A DNA stretch of 45,609 nt, from positions 1-45,609 of the forward strand of contig CALKXE010000051.1 of assembly GCA_938003955.1 (NCBI GenBank). Reading direction: 5' to 3'. This document shows positions 35,165-44,268 of the stretch, piece by piece. Below the pieces are notes generated by a model. That model saw only the letters and a list, made by a program, of their open reading frames with translations, did not search any database and was not told the origin of the DNA. Origin of the DNA: an uncultured Saprospiraceae bacterium (GTDB lineage: Bacteria; Bacteroidota; Bacteroidia; Chitinophagales; Saprospiraceae). Both the position numbers and the translations under genes were made by a program. Positions within the stretch are counted from its first letter, which is position 1; each line of letters opens with the position of its first letter.

Positions 35165-35381
35165 AAATTTTATTAACGCTTATATGAGTAGAGAACTTCT
35201 GATGTTAATACTTAAGAATACTTTTGATTAGGATAAGTGAGGCCTGAATTTGTATATATATAAACTAATAACATCAATCGTAACAAATATCACTAATAAA
35301 GAGCAATTTTCATACCATTCCCGCATTGAATTATCATATTGAAATAAATCATATTCAATCTAACGTAGTTATATACTAGAC

Positions 35382-35927
35382 TTAAGTACAGTGATATACC
35401 ATACGAATGTTATCTATGTACTTTCCATTTTCTTTAAAGAAGTCCTTTACTTTACCACAAGACTGGAAGCCCAATTTATTATATAGTGCCTTGCCTGATT
35501 CGTTGCTATCATACACATCGAGCAGCACTAACTCAAGAAAACGATTCGCTTTTGCCCACTGCAGTGCTTCATTCATCAATATAGTGCCAACACCTAGACC
35601 TTGCCAGTCTTCAGTAATGCCTATTCCTAACATGGCAGTATGTTTTAACTTTCTTCTTTGACTACCATTGATATCTACATTACCAATTAAGCGACCATTA
35701 TGTTCAGCGACAAAGAGGCAGCTATTTTCTTGTTGGCATAGCTTATTTATAAGCGCTTCTTCTTGTTCAGAAGTATTTTTATATTCGTCCTCGAACAAAG
35801 GGATAGTCTTCGTGTTCCGTATGTATTCTAATTTAAGATTAAGTAATGATGCACCATCTTTTACTTCGGCAGATCTGATAGTTATATCTAGGCCATTCTT
35901 AGATTTGTAAGTAGATTTTTTAGTCAT
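35382..35927 (-). CDS. GNAT-family N-acetyltransferase
   Basis: This 181-residue GNAT protein transfers an acetyl group from acetyl-CoA to an amine. The CoA pyrophosphate-binding motif is GIGITEDWQGLGVGTILMNE (about 99-118), a QxxGxG/A type. The other motifs are FVAEHNGRLIGNVDINGS before it and LDVYDSNESGKALYNKLGF after it. This set is close to RimI/RimL-like or aminoglycoside-type acetyltransferases, but the substrate cannot be told. It starts with ATG at 35927 and lies alone between intergenic regions of about 200 nt. Expression cues are not visible. Confidence 0.93.
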   Translation of the reverse strand: MTKKSTYKSKNGLDITIRSAEVKDGASLLNLKLEYIRNTKTIPLFEDEYKNTSEQEEALINKLCQQENSCLFVAEHNGRLIGNVDINGSQRRKLKHTAMLGIGITEDWQGLGVGTILMNEALQWAKANRFLELVLLDVYDSNESGKALYNKLGFQSCGKVKDFFKENGKYIDNIRMVYHCT

Positions 35928-36105
35928 ACATTTTGAAATAGAGATTTATTGTCAATATCAAAAATCGATTCTGCATTTCTAGCAGTTCAAAGATGATTTT
36001 TAGAATTGACCAAGATTAGTTGTATCGGAATACAACAAAATGGAATGCACACTTTTTTTATTCAATTCTTCAATTTAGTTACGAAGATAATTACCAATAT
36101 AGACA

Positions 36106-37089
36106 TTGAGAAAGACACACAATAAAGATTTGCCATTTATTAAAGATGACTGGACGGGCAACCCAATCAACAAAGACAATCAGTACATGAATCTCGATGG
36201 ACTATCTGCAAGAGGGGTCAAAGATGTATTCAAGTGGAAAGTTCTCGAAAAAAATAAATATGCTGAACAGCGAAAGAACCAACGGACAAATGTCGAGGTC
36301 CAAAAAAATTCTGATTTTCTAAATGTTGCGGAAGATAAAATCACATGGTTAGGACACGCTACATTCGTCTTTTGCTTAGGTGGTGTAAAAATTATTACTG
36401 ATCCTATTTTATATGATATTTGGCCGTTAAAAAGATTTACAGAATTGCCATGTGAAGTTGATCAGTTAATTGATTTTGACATCATTCTACTTTCTCATAA
36501 TCATCGAGATCATGCAGATGAAAAAAGTATGAAAAAGATCACTGACCTCAATCCTGGCGCGGTAATCTATACCGGATTAGAAATCAGTAAACTACTAATA
36601 GGGTGGGGTGTGAAAAATAAAATAGTAGAGGCAGGTTGGTATCAGTCCTATCCTAAGTTCGAAAATAAAATTGAGATAACATACCTTCCAGCTAAACATT
36701 GGAATAGAAGATATCTTCATGATTTGAACAGGATGTTATGGGGCAGTTTTATGATTTCTTATAATGGGAAGAATATCTATTTCGGTGCTGATAGTGGTCT
36801 TGGGGTACATTTCGAGGAGATAGGAAATATGTTCGATATTGATGTTGCAATTTTAGGTATTGGAGCATACGAACCCATTTGGTTTATGAATCTCAGCCAT
36901 ACGAGTCCAGCTGGCGCTTTAGTTGCCAAAGATCAACTTAAAGCACAGTCAATGATACCGATGCATTATGGAACGTTTGACTTGAGTGATGAGCCTATAT
37001 TCAACCCGAAAGAGGTACTTCTAGAATTATCTAAAGATAGAGGGGACATAAAAATATTAGATATCGGAGAGAGGTTTAGTTCCTATTAA
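36106..37089 (+). CDS. MBL-fold metallohydrolase, NAPE-PLD/UlaG-like
   Basis: The 327-residue protein belongs to the metallo-beta-lactamase fold. The metal motif is SHNHRDHADEKS (HxHxDH), then come LPAKHWNRRYLHDL, the ligand aspartate in FGADSGLGVHFEE, and a late MHYGTFDLSDEP histidine. The opening WLGHATFVFCLGGVKIITDP is typical of the NAPE-phospholipase D / UlaG group, which hydrolyses phosphodiester or lactone bonds. Start: the first possible codon after an in-frame stop at 36100-36102 is TTG at 36106; the next ATG is 27 codons later and would remove the conserved DDWTGNP segment, so I use TTG. It ends before a bidirectional terminator. Confidence 0.9.
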   Translation: MRKTHNKDLPFIKDDWTGNPINKDNQYMNLDGLSARGVKDVFKWKVLEKNKYAEQRKNQRTNVEVQKNSDFLNVAEDKITWLGHATFVFCLGGVKIITDPILYDIWPLKRFTELPCEVDQLIDFDIILLSHNHRDHADEKSMKKITDLNPGAVIYTGLEISKLLIGWGVKNKIVEAGWYQSYPKFENKIEITYLPAKHWNRRYLHDLNRMLWGSFMISYNGKNIYFGADSGLGVHFEEIGNMFDIDVAILGIGAYEPIWFMNLSHTSPAGALVAKDQLKAQSMIPMHYGTFDLSDEPIFNPKEVLLELSKDRGDIKILDIGERFSSY

Positions 37090-37163
37090 TATTTGGGGAT
37101 AGAAACAATAATTCAGCGGCGCGAAGTTATAATCGTAATATATGTACAAGTTTACTTCTAAAA

Positions 37164-37198
37164 CAAAAAAGCCCCGATTCACATCGAGGCTTTTTTTT
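37164..37198. terminator. Bidirectional rho-independent terminator
   Basis: A-run, then a stem GCCcCGA / TCGaGGC (one mismatch) around TTCACA, then a run of eight T, between the convergent genes ending at 37089 (+) and 37239 (-). Confidence 0.85.
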
Positions 37199-37238
37199 AA
37201 ATTGAATGATATCAAGGAATATAATACTCCTTAAAAGG

Positions 37239-37664
37239 TCAATTCAATTTAAAAAACATTTGTACTGTACTACCGTTATTTTCGAAAGAGATTTTGTCTG
37301 CCAATCTAGACATGATGAATACGCCTCTTCCTCCACAGCATTCGATATTCTCGGGTGCTGTAGGGTCGGGTATTTCATTCGGGTCAAAACCTTTTCCTTC
37401 GTCCGTAACTGAGATGGCAACTCCACTCGTTTTACCTTCCATGCTGATCTCCACTTTTTTTGATTCATCTGCATTATTGCCATGTAGTATGGCGTTATTT
37501 ACAGCTTCTGTGAGACTAATCAGTATGTCCGGAAACTTCGTTTCATCGATATTCATATCGTGTTGCGCGTTTCTCAAATAGTTTTCAACTTTCAAAATAT
37601 TGTTTGGATTCGAACTTATAGTTAACATTTTACTACTCATTTTCAATATTTCCATTAATGCCAA
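37239..37664 (-). CDS. RsbW-like anti-sigma / HATPase protein
   Basis: This 141-residue protein has the GHKL ATPase motifs of serine-kinase anti-sigma factors. The N box is SLTEAVNNAILHGNN (about 49-63), the G1 box is DEGKGFDPNEI, and the glycine loop is GGRGVFIMSRLAD. Such proteins phosphorylate an anti-anti-sigma factor and bind a sigma factor or another partner. The start could be at 37664 or at the ATG eight codons later (MSSKMLTISS); I cannot decide. It lies 13 nt after the DUF4175 gene, a neighbour arrangement I recall as common in Bacteroidota, so it is probably co-transcribed. No matching sigma factor or STAS protein is in the window. Confidence 0.88.
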   Translation of the reverse strand: MALMEILKMSSKMLTISSNPNNILKVENYLRNAQHDMNIDETKFPDILISLTEAVNNAILHGNNADESKKVEISMEGKTSGVAISVTDEGKGFDPNEIPDPTAPENIECCGGRGVFIMSRLADKISFENNGSTVQMFFKLN

Positions 37665-37677
37665 TAAGAATTACGAT

Positions 37678-40600
37678 CTATTGTCCCTTTAGGGCGTTAT
37701 AGTATTCGTCTACGAGTTGTTTGTAATAAGGTTTTAATGCAGGTGATACGGTTTTGTACATTTCTAGCTCGGCCTCTCTCTTTTTGATATACTCTTTGAG
37801 TGAAGGCGGCAGCTCTCTTTTTTTCTCCGATGCTGTTTCTGCTTTACGCTTATTGTCAAATTCTCGTTGTCTTTCGGCTTTTTCAGCTTCTAACAATCTA
37901 GTTGTGATATCTTGCTGACGTTTCAGCATTTCACCATCGAGACGCTTGTTGACCAAGTCTGTCTCTATTTTATTCATTTCATTTATGATTTCTTCCATCT
38001 CCTTGCTCCCTTTGCCTTGTTCTTTGGCATCTTTTTGAGCATCTTGGAGTGCTTTCCTCATAGCGGCTTGTTGTGCGGCAGCCTCTGCAAAGTCTTTGGA
38101 TGATGGTTTTTTGCCCTTTCCTTGTTTTTCTTGCATGCCTTTGAGAGCATCTTCCATTCCTTTGCTACCTTCAGACATCTTATCTTTTGGTACTTTTCCA
38201 GATTTTCCTTGGCCTTTGCCTCCAGGTTTGTTGCACATTTGCGATCCCGGCATACTAGCTCCTTGTTCCTTTTGCATTTCTTCCATCGACTCGGCTAACA
38301 TCAGTGCAAGATCATTGACATTCTTCATTGCTCGTCTCTGGTTATCTGCAGCCTGTCCAGTTTTTCTAGCTTCAAGTTCTTTGAGGCTTTCCTTAACATT
38401 AAGTTTGACCTCAGTTACTTTATCAAGAACGTAACTTTGGATCTTATCGTTCCTATTGGCCAGTGCTGTTAGGCTATCCTCAACCAATTTGAAATCATCT
38501 TGTAATTTGAATTGTCCCTGAACTAGTTCTACATATCTCGGTGTGACTGTTCTTGTTTTAACAAAGTCATTTACCAATTCTTCTTGGTCGAATGATATTT
38601 TGACAAGATTTTCTAACAACTGACGAATCATCTTTATATCCTCGGATTGCTGTTCCTCATCACCGCTTTCCATACTAGATTGCAAACTCCCTGCCATTTC
38701 TTTCATTTTCTCAGCGGCCTTCTTCTGAGACTTAGATGCTCCTTCACTATCTTTTTGCTCCATTTTTTCGCCAGCATCTTGTTGCTCTTCTTGTATTTCC
38801 TCCATTTTCTCCTCGTTGTCATCGCCGAGGTTTTTAGGAGTTTCTAGCTCTTCATTTTCTTTTTCTAACTCTTCTATTTTTTCCTTGATCTCCTCCATTT
38901 TTTCATTGAGCTTCTCTTGCTCTTTTTTGAGTTGATCTTCTGGTTTTTTCTTTTCTTCTGTTTCTTTTGCAAGTTCTTCCTGCTCTTCAGCTAGTTTTTC
39001 TAATTCTTCTATTGTCTCTTTAACTTCTTTTTCTAATTCAAGTGATTTGAACAACTCAAGAAGTCTTTCCATTTCTTTTTCAGACGATTGATTCTCTTGC
39101 TCCATTTGCTCCATCATTTCTAGAGCACTCTCTTTCTCTAGTTCTTGCATGAGCTCTTGGATTTTTTCCATCAAGTCTTGTTTCTGAGGATCTACAGCTT
39201 CTTCGAAGAGTTCCTGGAGTTTTTCTTGTTTCTCTTGAATCTCTTCTTTCTGGTCCTCCATCTCTTCTTGGTTCTTCATATTCTCGTCGAACTTCTTCTT
39301 CGCTTCTTCGAGCTTTTCTTGCATCTTCTTTTGTTCTTCAAGAAGTTTCTCCATGTCCTTTTTATCCTGCCAATCCAATTCTTTTTCTTGAAGGAGCTTT
39401 TCTCTCATCTTCTTGTACTGCTCACGGATTTTCTCCATGTTTTTGAGAGATTCCTTTAGGTTGTCTTTAATTGCTTCTTCGTTTACGTCTTCTATATCTT
39501 TTAGATCTTCGATGCTCGGTTTCTCGAAACTCATCATGCCCGTTTTGGCAGACTTGCTACCGTTTACAGCATCATTATCTTTTGTTTCGAAATAGTAGGT
39601 TACATTTTCACCAGGTTTAAGTTCTATTTCGTTGATATCAAACGTATGTTCGAATGCAGCCTCTCTTGATTTCGGATCACTTAGTTTTACAATCTGAAGA
39701 GGCATCTGAGATCCGTTAGCCTTAGTAACATTATAGTTGAATGTTACTGTGTTAAGGCCATAATCATCACTGGCACGACCCACAAAAAATAGTAATTTGT
39801 TTTCAGTGCTATCTACAAAACTCTCTACAGATATTGTTGGATATTGATCTTTTATAACATTAAGAGAATAACTTACTGAGTCTCCTTGAGGTACATTTTC
39901 GTTCGATATGAATACCTTATAGAAGTCATTATTTCTGATACGTTTTGCATATGAGTATTCGTCATTTCCTTTTCTTTCAGCACTAACCTTTTCTTTTAAA
40001 GAAGTAAATAGCAGAGATACGTCTTCAGTATTTAGTGTGTTGAAATTCCATTTTACACGAGTACCTTCTGGCATAACTAAATCACCAAGATTATTAATCT
40101 TTTCATCTTTTCTGCCAGTATATCCTGGATAGTCAAGGCTTACATTGAAGTTTGCGAGATTTGGCTTGGCTAGTACTTTTAGTAAATTGTCATCAGAAGA
40201 AACCTGTCCAGAAAAAACTCGAAATGGAGTATCTTTTTGCACGTTCCTAATCATGTAGCTGTAAGTCTCAGCGTCTACTTTTTCGAGTCTGTATTGGAAA
40301 TTATCGATTTCTATGAAAGCTTCGTTTGGCAATACTTCACCTTCAACTTTGATATTTACTTTGTAATCGTCATGTTGGATCACGGTAGGATCTTCTTGAT
40401 CAAATATAAATTTATACGGAGCTTCTCTTTCGAATTCTTTGCTGTTATTGATCAGCCTGTATGTACCATCTTTTATAATACTTGGTGCTGCAAATATGAT
40501 CACGAGAAACAATAACATCGGAGGCAATGCATATTTTAAATATTTTCTATTTTTCGAAAGATCGATTGCAGACTTAAAAGGCACAGGAGATATTGATTCA

Positions 40601-41013
40601 GTTTTCTGGTCGATACTCGCTTCTACGAGAGCCTGATTAGATGCACTTTCTGCTTGTTTTTTTAGTTGTAATACATTGAGTAATTTATCTTCAACTCCAT
40701 TGAAGTGCTCACCTATAATATTGGCAGCTTGTTCATGCGATATCGTTTTACCTAAACTGAAGAATTTTGTCAACGGGGCAAGAACCCACCATGCAAGGGC
40801 ACTCAAGGAAGTAATAACAAATCCCCCAAATAATATCTTTCGAATACCTGTGCTGAAATAAAAATTATACTCTAGAATATTAAATAAAAGGAATAGAGCT
40901 ATTACTAACCCTAGCGTATATAAACTACCTCTTATTAACTTGTTGATATAGTATTTTCGAATAAACTGATCTAACTTTGTGATCAGAGTATCATAGTTAC
41001 TCTTGTTTGCCAT
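37678..41013 (-). CDS. DUF4175-family membrane protein with long coiled coil
   Basis: A 1111-residue protein with membrane segments at about 30-50, 61-80 and 160-180. A large extracytoplasmic beta-rich domain (190-500) follows (VSLDYPGYTGRKDEKINNLG is a conserved DUF4175 element). A strongly charged Glu/Lys coiled coil extends from about 510 to 780. A C-terminal region with low-complexity Gly/Lys (GGKGQGKSGKVPKDK) and more helices follows. The family is uncharacterised; Bacteroidota members are large and essential-looking, but no function is established to my knowledge. It is upstream of the RsbW-like gene in what appears to be one operon, and a CCACGA/TCGTGG palindrome precedes it. Confidence 0.93.
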   Translation of the reverse strand: MANKSNYDTLITKLDQFIRKYYINKLIRGSLYTLGLVIALFLLFNILEYNFYFSTGIRKILFGGFVITSLSALAWWVLAPLTKFFSLGKTISHEQAANIIGEHFNGVEDKLLNVLQLKKQAESASNQALVEASIDQKTESISPVPFKSAIDLSKNRKYLKYALPPMLLFLVIIFAAPSIIKDGTYRLINNSKEFEREAPYKFIFDQEDPTVIQHDDYKVNIKVEGEVLPNEAFIEIDNFQYRLEKVDAETYSYMIRNVQKDTPFRVFSGQVSSDDNLLKVLAKPNLANFNVSLDYPGYTGRKDEKINNLGDLVMPEGTRVKWNFNTLNTEDVSLLFTSLKEKVSAERKGNDEYSYAKRIRNNDFYKVFISNENVPQGDSVSYSLNVIKDQYPTISVESFVDSTENKLLFFVGRASDDYGLNTVTFNYNVTKANGSQMPLQIVKLSDPKSREAAFEHTFDINEIELKPGENVTYYFETKDNDAVNGSKSAKTGMMSFEKPSIEDLKDIEDVNEEAIKDNLKESLKNMEKIREQYKKMREKLLQEKELDWQDKKDMEKLLEEQKKMQEKLEEAKKKFDENMKNQEEMEDQKEEIQEKQEKLQELFEEAVDPQKQDLMEKIQELMQELEKESALEMMEQMEQENQSSEKEMERLLELFKSLELEKEVKETIEELEKLAEEQEELAKETEEKKKPEDQLKKEQEKLNEKMEEIKEKIEELEKENEELETPKNLGDDNEEKMEEIQEEQQDAGEKMEQKDSEGASKSQKKAAEKMKEMAGSLQSSMESGDEEQQSEDIKMIRQLLENLVKISFDQEELVNDFVKTRTVTPRYVELVQGQFKLQDDFKLVEDSLTALANRNDKIQSYVLDKVTEVKLNVKESLKELEARKTGQAADNQRRAMKNVNDLALMLAESMEEMQKEQGASMPGSQMCNKPGGKGQGKSGKVPKDKMSEGSKGMEDALKGMQEKQGKGKKPSSKDFAEAAAQQAAMRKALQDAQKDAKEQGKGSKEMEEIINEMNKIETDLVNKRLDGEMLKRQQDITTRLLEAEKAERQREFDNKRKAETASEKKRELPPSLKEYIKKREAELEMYKTVSPALKPYYKQLVDEYYNALKGQ

Positions 41014-41026
41014 ATTTACATTTCTT

Positions 41027-41040
41027 CCACGACATCGTGG
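41027..41040. repeat. 14-bp inverted repeat 13 nt upstream of the DUF4175 gene start
   Basis: CCACGA and TCGTGG are perfect 6-bp arms separated by CA. It lies at 41027-41040, between the start at 41013 and any promoter. It may be an operator or a hairpin in the leader RNA. Confidence 0.6.
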
Positions 41041-41257
41041 TATTATCAGTAATAAACACTAAGTAAAGAAACTAGTTTAGTGTCCCACTTATTTAGCTGA
41101 TAGTTCGGTTTTGTTTTATCACACATTCGTATTAACAATACTAAATACAAATTAGTGCAATACTGACATGTAAATTAGGTATAATAAAACGGTTTATCAA
41201 GTGCCGAAACCAGAAATATAGAGAAATGGCCTATGTACCATCTATTTTAAGAGAACC

Positions 41258-41683
41258 TTAAAGGATTATATCCAATAAATCAATGTCAAATACTAATGTA
41301 GCCTTACCAGGTATGCCGCCAGTTCCATTATCACCATATCCAGCATCTGATGGAATGATAAGTGTACATGATCCACCAATAGCTATCTCAGGGACACCTA
41401 TCTGCCAACCTCTGATCAAACTACTTAAAGCGTTAGAATAACTTTCGCTTGAATCGAAAACACTGCCATCTGTTAACCTACCTTCATATGCAATAACAAT
41501 ATTGCTATTAATATTTGGTTTGAACCCAGTTCCTGGTGAGTGTATTACTATATGAACTCCTTCTGCGAGTTCAGTAGTGGTTAGATTATTTGCAATTATA
41601 TATTCATCAACTGAGATTCCTGGGTCTTTTCCGCAAGATGAAATGATCGTTGTAAATGCGATAAGAAGAAATATGTATTTCAT
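41258..41683 (-). CDS. FKBP-type peptidyl-prolyl isomerase lipoprotein, single domain
   Basis: A 141-residue lipoprotein (lipobox IISSC, Cys17) with one FKBP domain. The domain starts with the helix-like motif YIIANNLTTTEL and then IVIAYEGRLTDGSVFDSSES, LSSLIRGWQIGVPEIAIGG and IIPSDAGYGDNGTGGIPG. The FKBP active-site residues Tyr, Phe-Asp, Trp and Tyr are present, so activity is likely. It is nearly identical in plan to modules two and three of the upstream triple-FKBP protein, whose gene ends 18 nt before its start, so the two are an operon and arose by duplication. It probably helps fold periplasmic or outer-membrane proteins. Confidence 0.93.
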   Translation of the reverse strand: MKYIFLLIAFTTIISSCGKDPGISVDEYIIANNLTTTELAEGVHIVIHSPGTGFKPNINSNIVIAYEGRLTDGSVFDSSESYSNALSSLIRGWQIGVPEIAIGGSCTLIIPSDAGYGDNGTGGIPGKATLVFDIDLLDIIL

Positions 41684-41701
41684 AAATTTATTTTTGCAAG
41701 T

Positions 41702-42940
41702 TTAAGAAAAAGAAATCAATTGTAAATCAAAAATTAGGACTGAATTAGCAGGAATAGAACCATTTTCCTGACTACCATATCCAGCCGAAGCGGGGATTAT
41801 TAGAGTACATGACCCACCGACTCCGATTTCTTGAAGTCCAATTTGCCAACCTTCTATTAAGCTACTCAATTGAAAAGTAGCATCTTCACCTGAGTCGAAA
41901 ATTGTGCCATCTGTAAGTCGGCCTTCATAGGTAACAGTAACGACACTATTGATATTCGGCTTCGAATTTTCATCACCTATATCTTGGATTATAATGTGTA
42001 CTCCACTAGGGAGTAATTGTGTTGTGAGATTATTTTCTTCAACATATTTATCGGCATCTGAACCAACTTCTATAAGGTCGATTTCAAATACAAGAGGTGA
42101 ATTTGGAGGTATCAACCCATTGCCAGCTCCAGTTTCTCCATATCCTACCTCCGATGGTATAATTAGAATACATTTTCCGCCTTCACCAATTTCTTGGAGT
42201 CCGATTCCCCATCCTTCTATTAAATTACTAAGATTAAATGAAACATCTTCCCCTTCGTCAAAAAGTAACTCGTTTGTCAATCTACCTTTATAACTAACTC
42301 GAACTTCAGAATTGGCTGTTGGTTTTTTACTATTCCCTGGTTCTAGGATTACTATTTGTACTCCTTTGTCAAGGACAGTTGTGGTAAGATTATTTCTTTC
42401 AATATATCCTTCAACACTTGTCGTCGAGAAAATACCTTTCAAGGTAACTTCAAAAACCATCGTGGACCTTTGAGGAATATTATTTAATATTTGTTCTCCA
42501 AATGCAAGGCTTGGAGGTAGTATAAAAGTACATTTCCCACCAACACCTATTTCTTTAAGGCCTGTTTGCCAACCTAAGAGTAGTGTATTATACACTCCAG
42601 TAAAACCTTCACCTTCTAGTACCGTCTCACCAGTGTTAGCTACGATTCCTCTATAGTCTACTAGAACTACCTGATCAGCTGTTGCTCTTTGCGAATCACC
42701 AGCTTCTTCGATTTGAATGTACATTCCGCCTTCGAGTTCGATGGCATCTAGGTTATTCTGTTCTACATATTCCATTGGTGAGATTCCGTCAAATTCATTA
42801 GAGCACGATGTAATCAATGCCAGTAATGAAAATATAAACAGATACTTACAAGATCTTATAAATCTTAAGTTTGAGACTCTAAAAAAGTCAATTGTACGAG
42901 ATGTAGAATATGCAGCTGTATTGCTAGTTGTTTTATTCAT
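41702..42940 (-). CDS. Lipoprotein with three tandem FKBP domains
   Basis: The 412-residue protein has an unusual N-terminus of about 32 polar residues before a lipoprotein signal segment (lipobox ALITSC, Cys46). No other start codon exists between the first ATG and the hydrophobic core. Three FKBP modules follow at about 57-170, 178-291 and 298-412, each introduced by a YVE/YIE-NNL motif. Modules two and three keep the FKBP active-site pattern (YKGR/YEGR, FD, GWG/GWQ, GYG). Module one lacks the FD pair (DYRGIVANTGETVLEG) and may be inactive. It should sit on the inner or outer membrane and assist folding. A TACTTTTG element at 42959-42966 lies upstream. Confidence 0.93.
   Translation of the reverse strand: MNKTTSNTAAYSTSRTIDFFRVSNLRFIRSCKYLFIFSLLALITSCSNEFDGISPMEYVEQNNLDAIELEGGMYIQIEEAGDSQRATADQVVLVDYRGIVANTGETVLEGEGFTGVYNTLLLGWQTGLKEIGVGGKCTFILPPSLAFGEQILNNIPQRSTMVFEVTLKGIFSTTSVEGYIERNNLTTTVLDKGVQIVILEPGNSKKPTANSEVRVSYKGRLTNELLFDEGEDVSFNLSNLIEGWGIGLQEIGEGGKCILIIPSEVGYGETGAGNGLIPPNSPLVFEIDLIEVGSDADKYVEENNLTTQLLPSGVHIIIQDIGDENSKPNINSVVTVTYEGRLTDGTIFDSGEDATFQLSSLIEGWQIGLQEIGVGGSCTLIIPASAGYGSQENGSIPANSVLIFDLQLISFS
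41705..42772 (-). repeat. Three tandem FKBP-coding modules
   Basis: Three protein-level repeats of about 114 codons within the triple-FKBP gene, each with the same motif order (N-terminal NNL helix, YxGR, FDxGED, GWxIGLxEIGxGGxC, IIPxxxGYG). The neighbouring single-domain gene carries a fourth copy. Confidence 0.9.
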
Positions 42941-42958
42941 CTATTAAATTTTGGATTG

Positions 42959-42966
42959 CAAAAGTA
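42959..42966 (-). promoter_or_regulatory. Candidate -7 element for the FKBP operon
   Basis: On the minus strand the octamer is TACTTTTG, a full match to TAnnTTTG, 19 nt upstream of the ATG at 42940, which predicts a very short leader. No clear -33 TTTG was found. Confidence 0.42.
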
Positions 42967-43170
42967 ATATTTCATAGTGGATAGCTTATATAATTTAATG
43001 CTACATTTATTTAAACGTGCTCAAGAACAAAAGAGTGGTGTCTAGAAAAATTATATTTTTACCATTTGTAATCTTTCTTAGGATTGGTTTGTTGGTGATA
43101 TCTAATGGGAGAATTTTTAAATCTCTTCAATGTGCACCACATTCGTAGTTGTAAATACAAAAGACTTTAA

Positions 43171-44268
43171 ATGGCAGATTTTCATAAAATAAAAGTGGCA
43201 GATGTAATTGCTGAGACAGAGAGTTGCGTAAGTATATTATTTGATATCCCAGAAGAATTAAAGGCCGATTTCGATTTTACAGCGGGTCAATATCTGACGA
43301 TAAAAGCTGAGATTAATGGAGAGGAAGTAAGGAGAGCATATTCGATATATACAGCACCTAATGAAGAACTCCTTGGTGTATCTGTAAAAACAGTAGAAGG
43401 CGGACAAATGTCTACTTATCTGAATAGTAATATAAAGAAAGGTGATAGTCTTGATATCATGAGACCTGATGGTAGATTTACCTTGATTACACTTCAGGAT
43501 GTACAGAGAGATCATTATTTCTTTGCGGCTGGAAGCGGTATTACGCCTGTGATGTCAATGGTAAAGTCTATGCTTGAGCAAGAACCAAAGAGTACAGCCT
43601 ACCTATTGTACGGAAACAAAAATGAAGAAAATATAATATTCAAAGACGCGATTGATGCGCTAAAAGAAAAATATGAGGGACAAATAGTAGTGGAGATGAC
43701 CTTGAGTCAACCAAAGACCGAAAAAGAAAGTGGTATCATGGGTATTCTCGGTAAGAAAAAAACTTCATGGTCGGGACTAAAAGGACGAATAGATTCTGCC
43801 AAGGTTGCTAGATTTGTTCAGGAAAATCCTCCAAAATCCGAACATGCAGAGTACTACATTTGCGGGCCAGGTGCCATGATAGAAACAGTACAAACCACTC
43901 TAATGGGTAATGGTGCAGAGAAGTCTAATATTCATCAAGAATACTTTACTTCAGGAGATAGTAGTAATTCTGATTTAGCGGGCGGTACGGATGGTGCAAT
44001 ATTATATGCAAAGTTAGGAAGTAAGAATTTCGAATTGCCTGTCCAGAAAAATAAAACGATCTTGGATACGATGCTTGATGCAGGACATGAAGCTCCTTAT
44101 TCTTGCACAAGTGGTGCTTGTTCTACATGCATGGCTAAGTTGACCAAAGGAACAGTAGAGATGGAAGCCTGTTTTGCTTTGGATGATGATGAGATTGCAG
44201 ATGGTTTTATTCTTACGTGTCAGGCGCACCCTTCATCAGCCGAAGTGGAAGTGGATTTTGATGTTTGA
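43171..44268 (+). CDS. FAD and 2Fe-2S oxidoreductase, PaaE-like ferredoxin reductase
   Basis: A 365-residue reductase with an FAD-binding part ([10 protein letters not shown] at about 52-61), an NAD(P)-binding part ([17 protein letters not shown]) and a plant-type 2Fe-2S ferredoxin domain at the C-terminus. The cluster cysteines are in [14 protein letters not shown] and the last in LTCQAHP. This is the layout of PaaE and of related electron-transfer subunits that pass electrons from NAD(P)H to an oxygenase. No paaABC or other oxygenase gene lies nearby, so the partner is unknown. A 20-30-residue lysine-rich insert (around [11 protein letters not shown]) sits in the NAD domain. The stop overlaps the next gene. 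Confidence 0.93.
   Translation: MADFHKIKVADVIAETESCVSILFDIPEELKADFDFTAGQYLTIKAEINGEEVRRAYSIYTAPNEELLGVSVKTVEGGQMSTYLNSNIKKGDSLDIMRPDGRFTLITLQDVQRDHYFFAAGSGITPVMSMVKSMLEQEPKSTAYLLYGNKNEENIIFKDAIDALKEKYEGQIVVEMTLSQPKTEKESGIMGILGKKKTSWSGLKGRIDSAKVARFVQENPPKSEHAEYYICGPGAMIETVQTTLMGNGAEKSNIHQEYFTSGDSSNSDLAGGTDGAILYAKLGSKNFELPVQKNKTILDTMLDAGHEAPYSCTSGACSTCMAKLTKGTVEMEACFALDDDEIADGFILTCQAHPSSAEVEVDFDV

Noticed and set aside
37244-37483. Second minus-strand ORF overlapping the RsbW-like gene
   Set aside because: It is an alternative frame of the ATPase gene without the GHKL motifs, which lie in the longer frame.
38096-39595. Several plus-strand ORFs rich in Phe and Leu inside the DUF4175 gene
   Set aside because: They are the antisense of a Glu/Lys-rich coiled coil, whose codons read back as Phe/Leu/Ser; they are not genes.
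44174-44260. Upstream ATG start for the EEP lipoprotein
   Set aside because: The first 29 residues run through the end of the reductase gene and would bury the lipoprotein signal segment.
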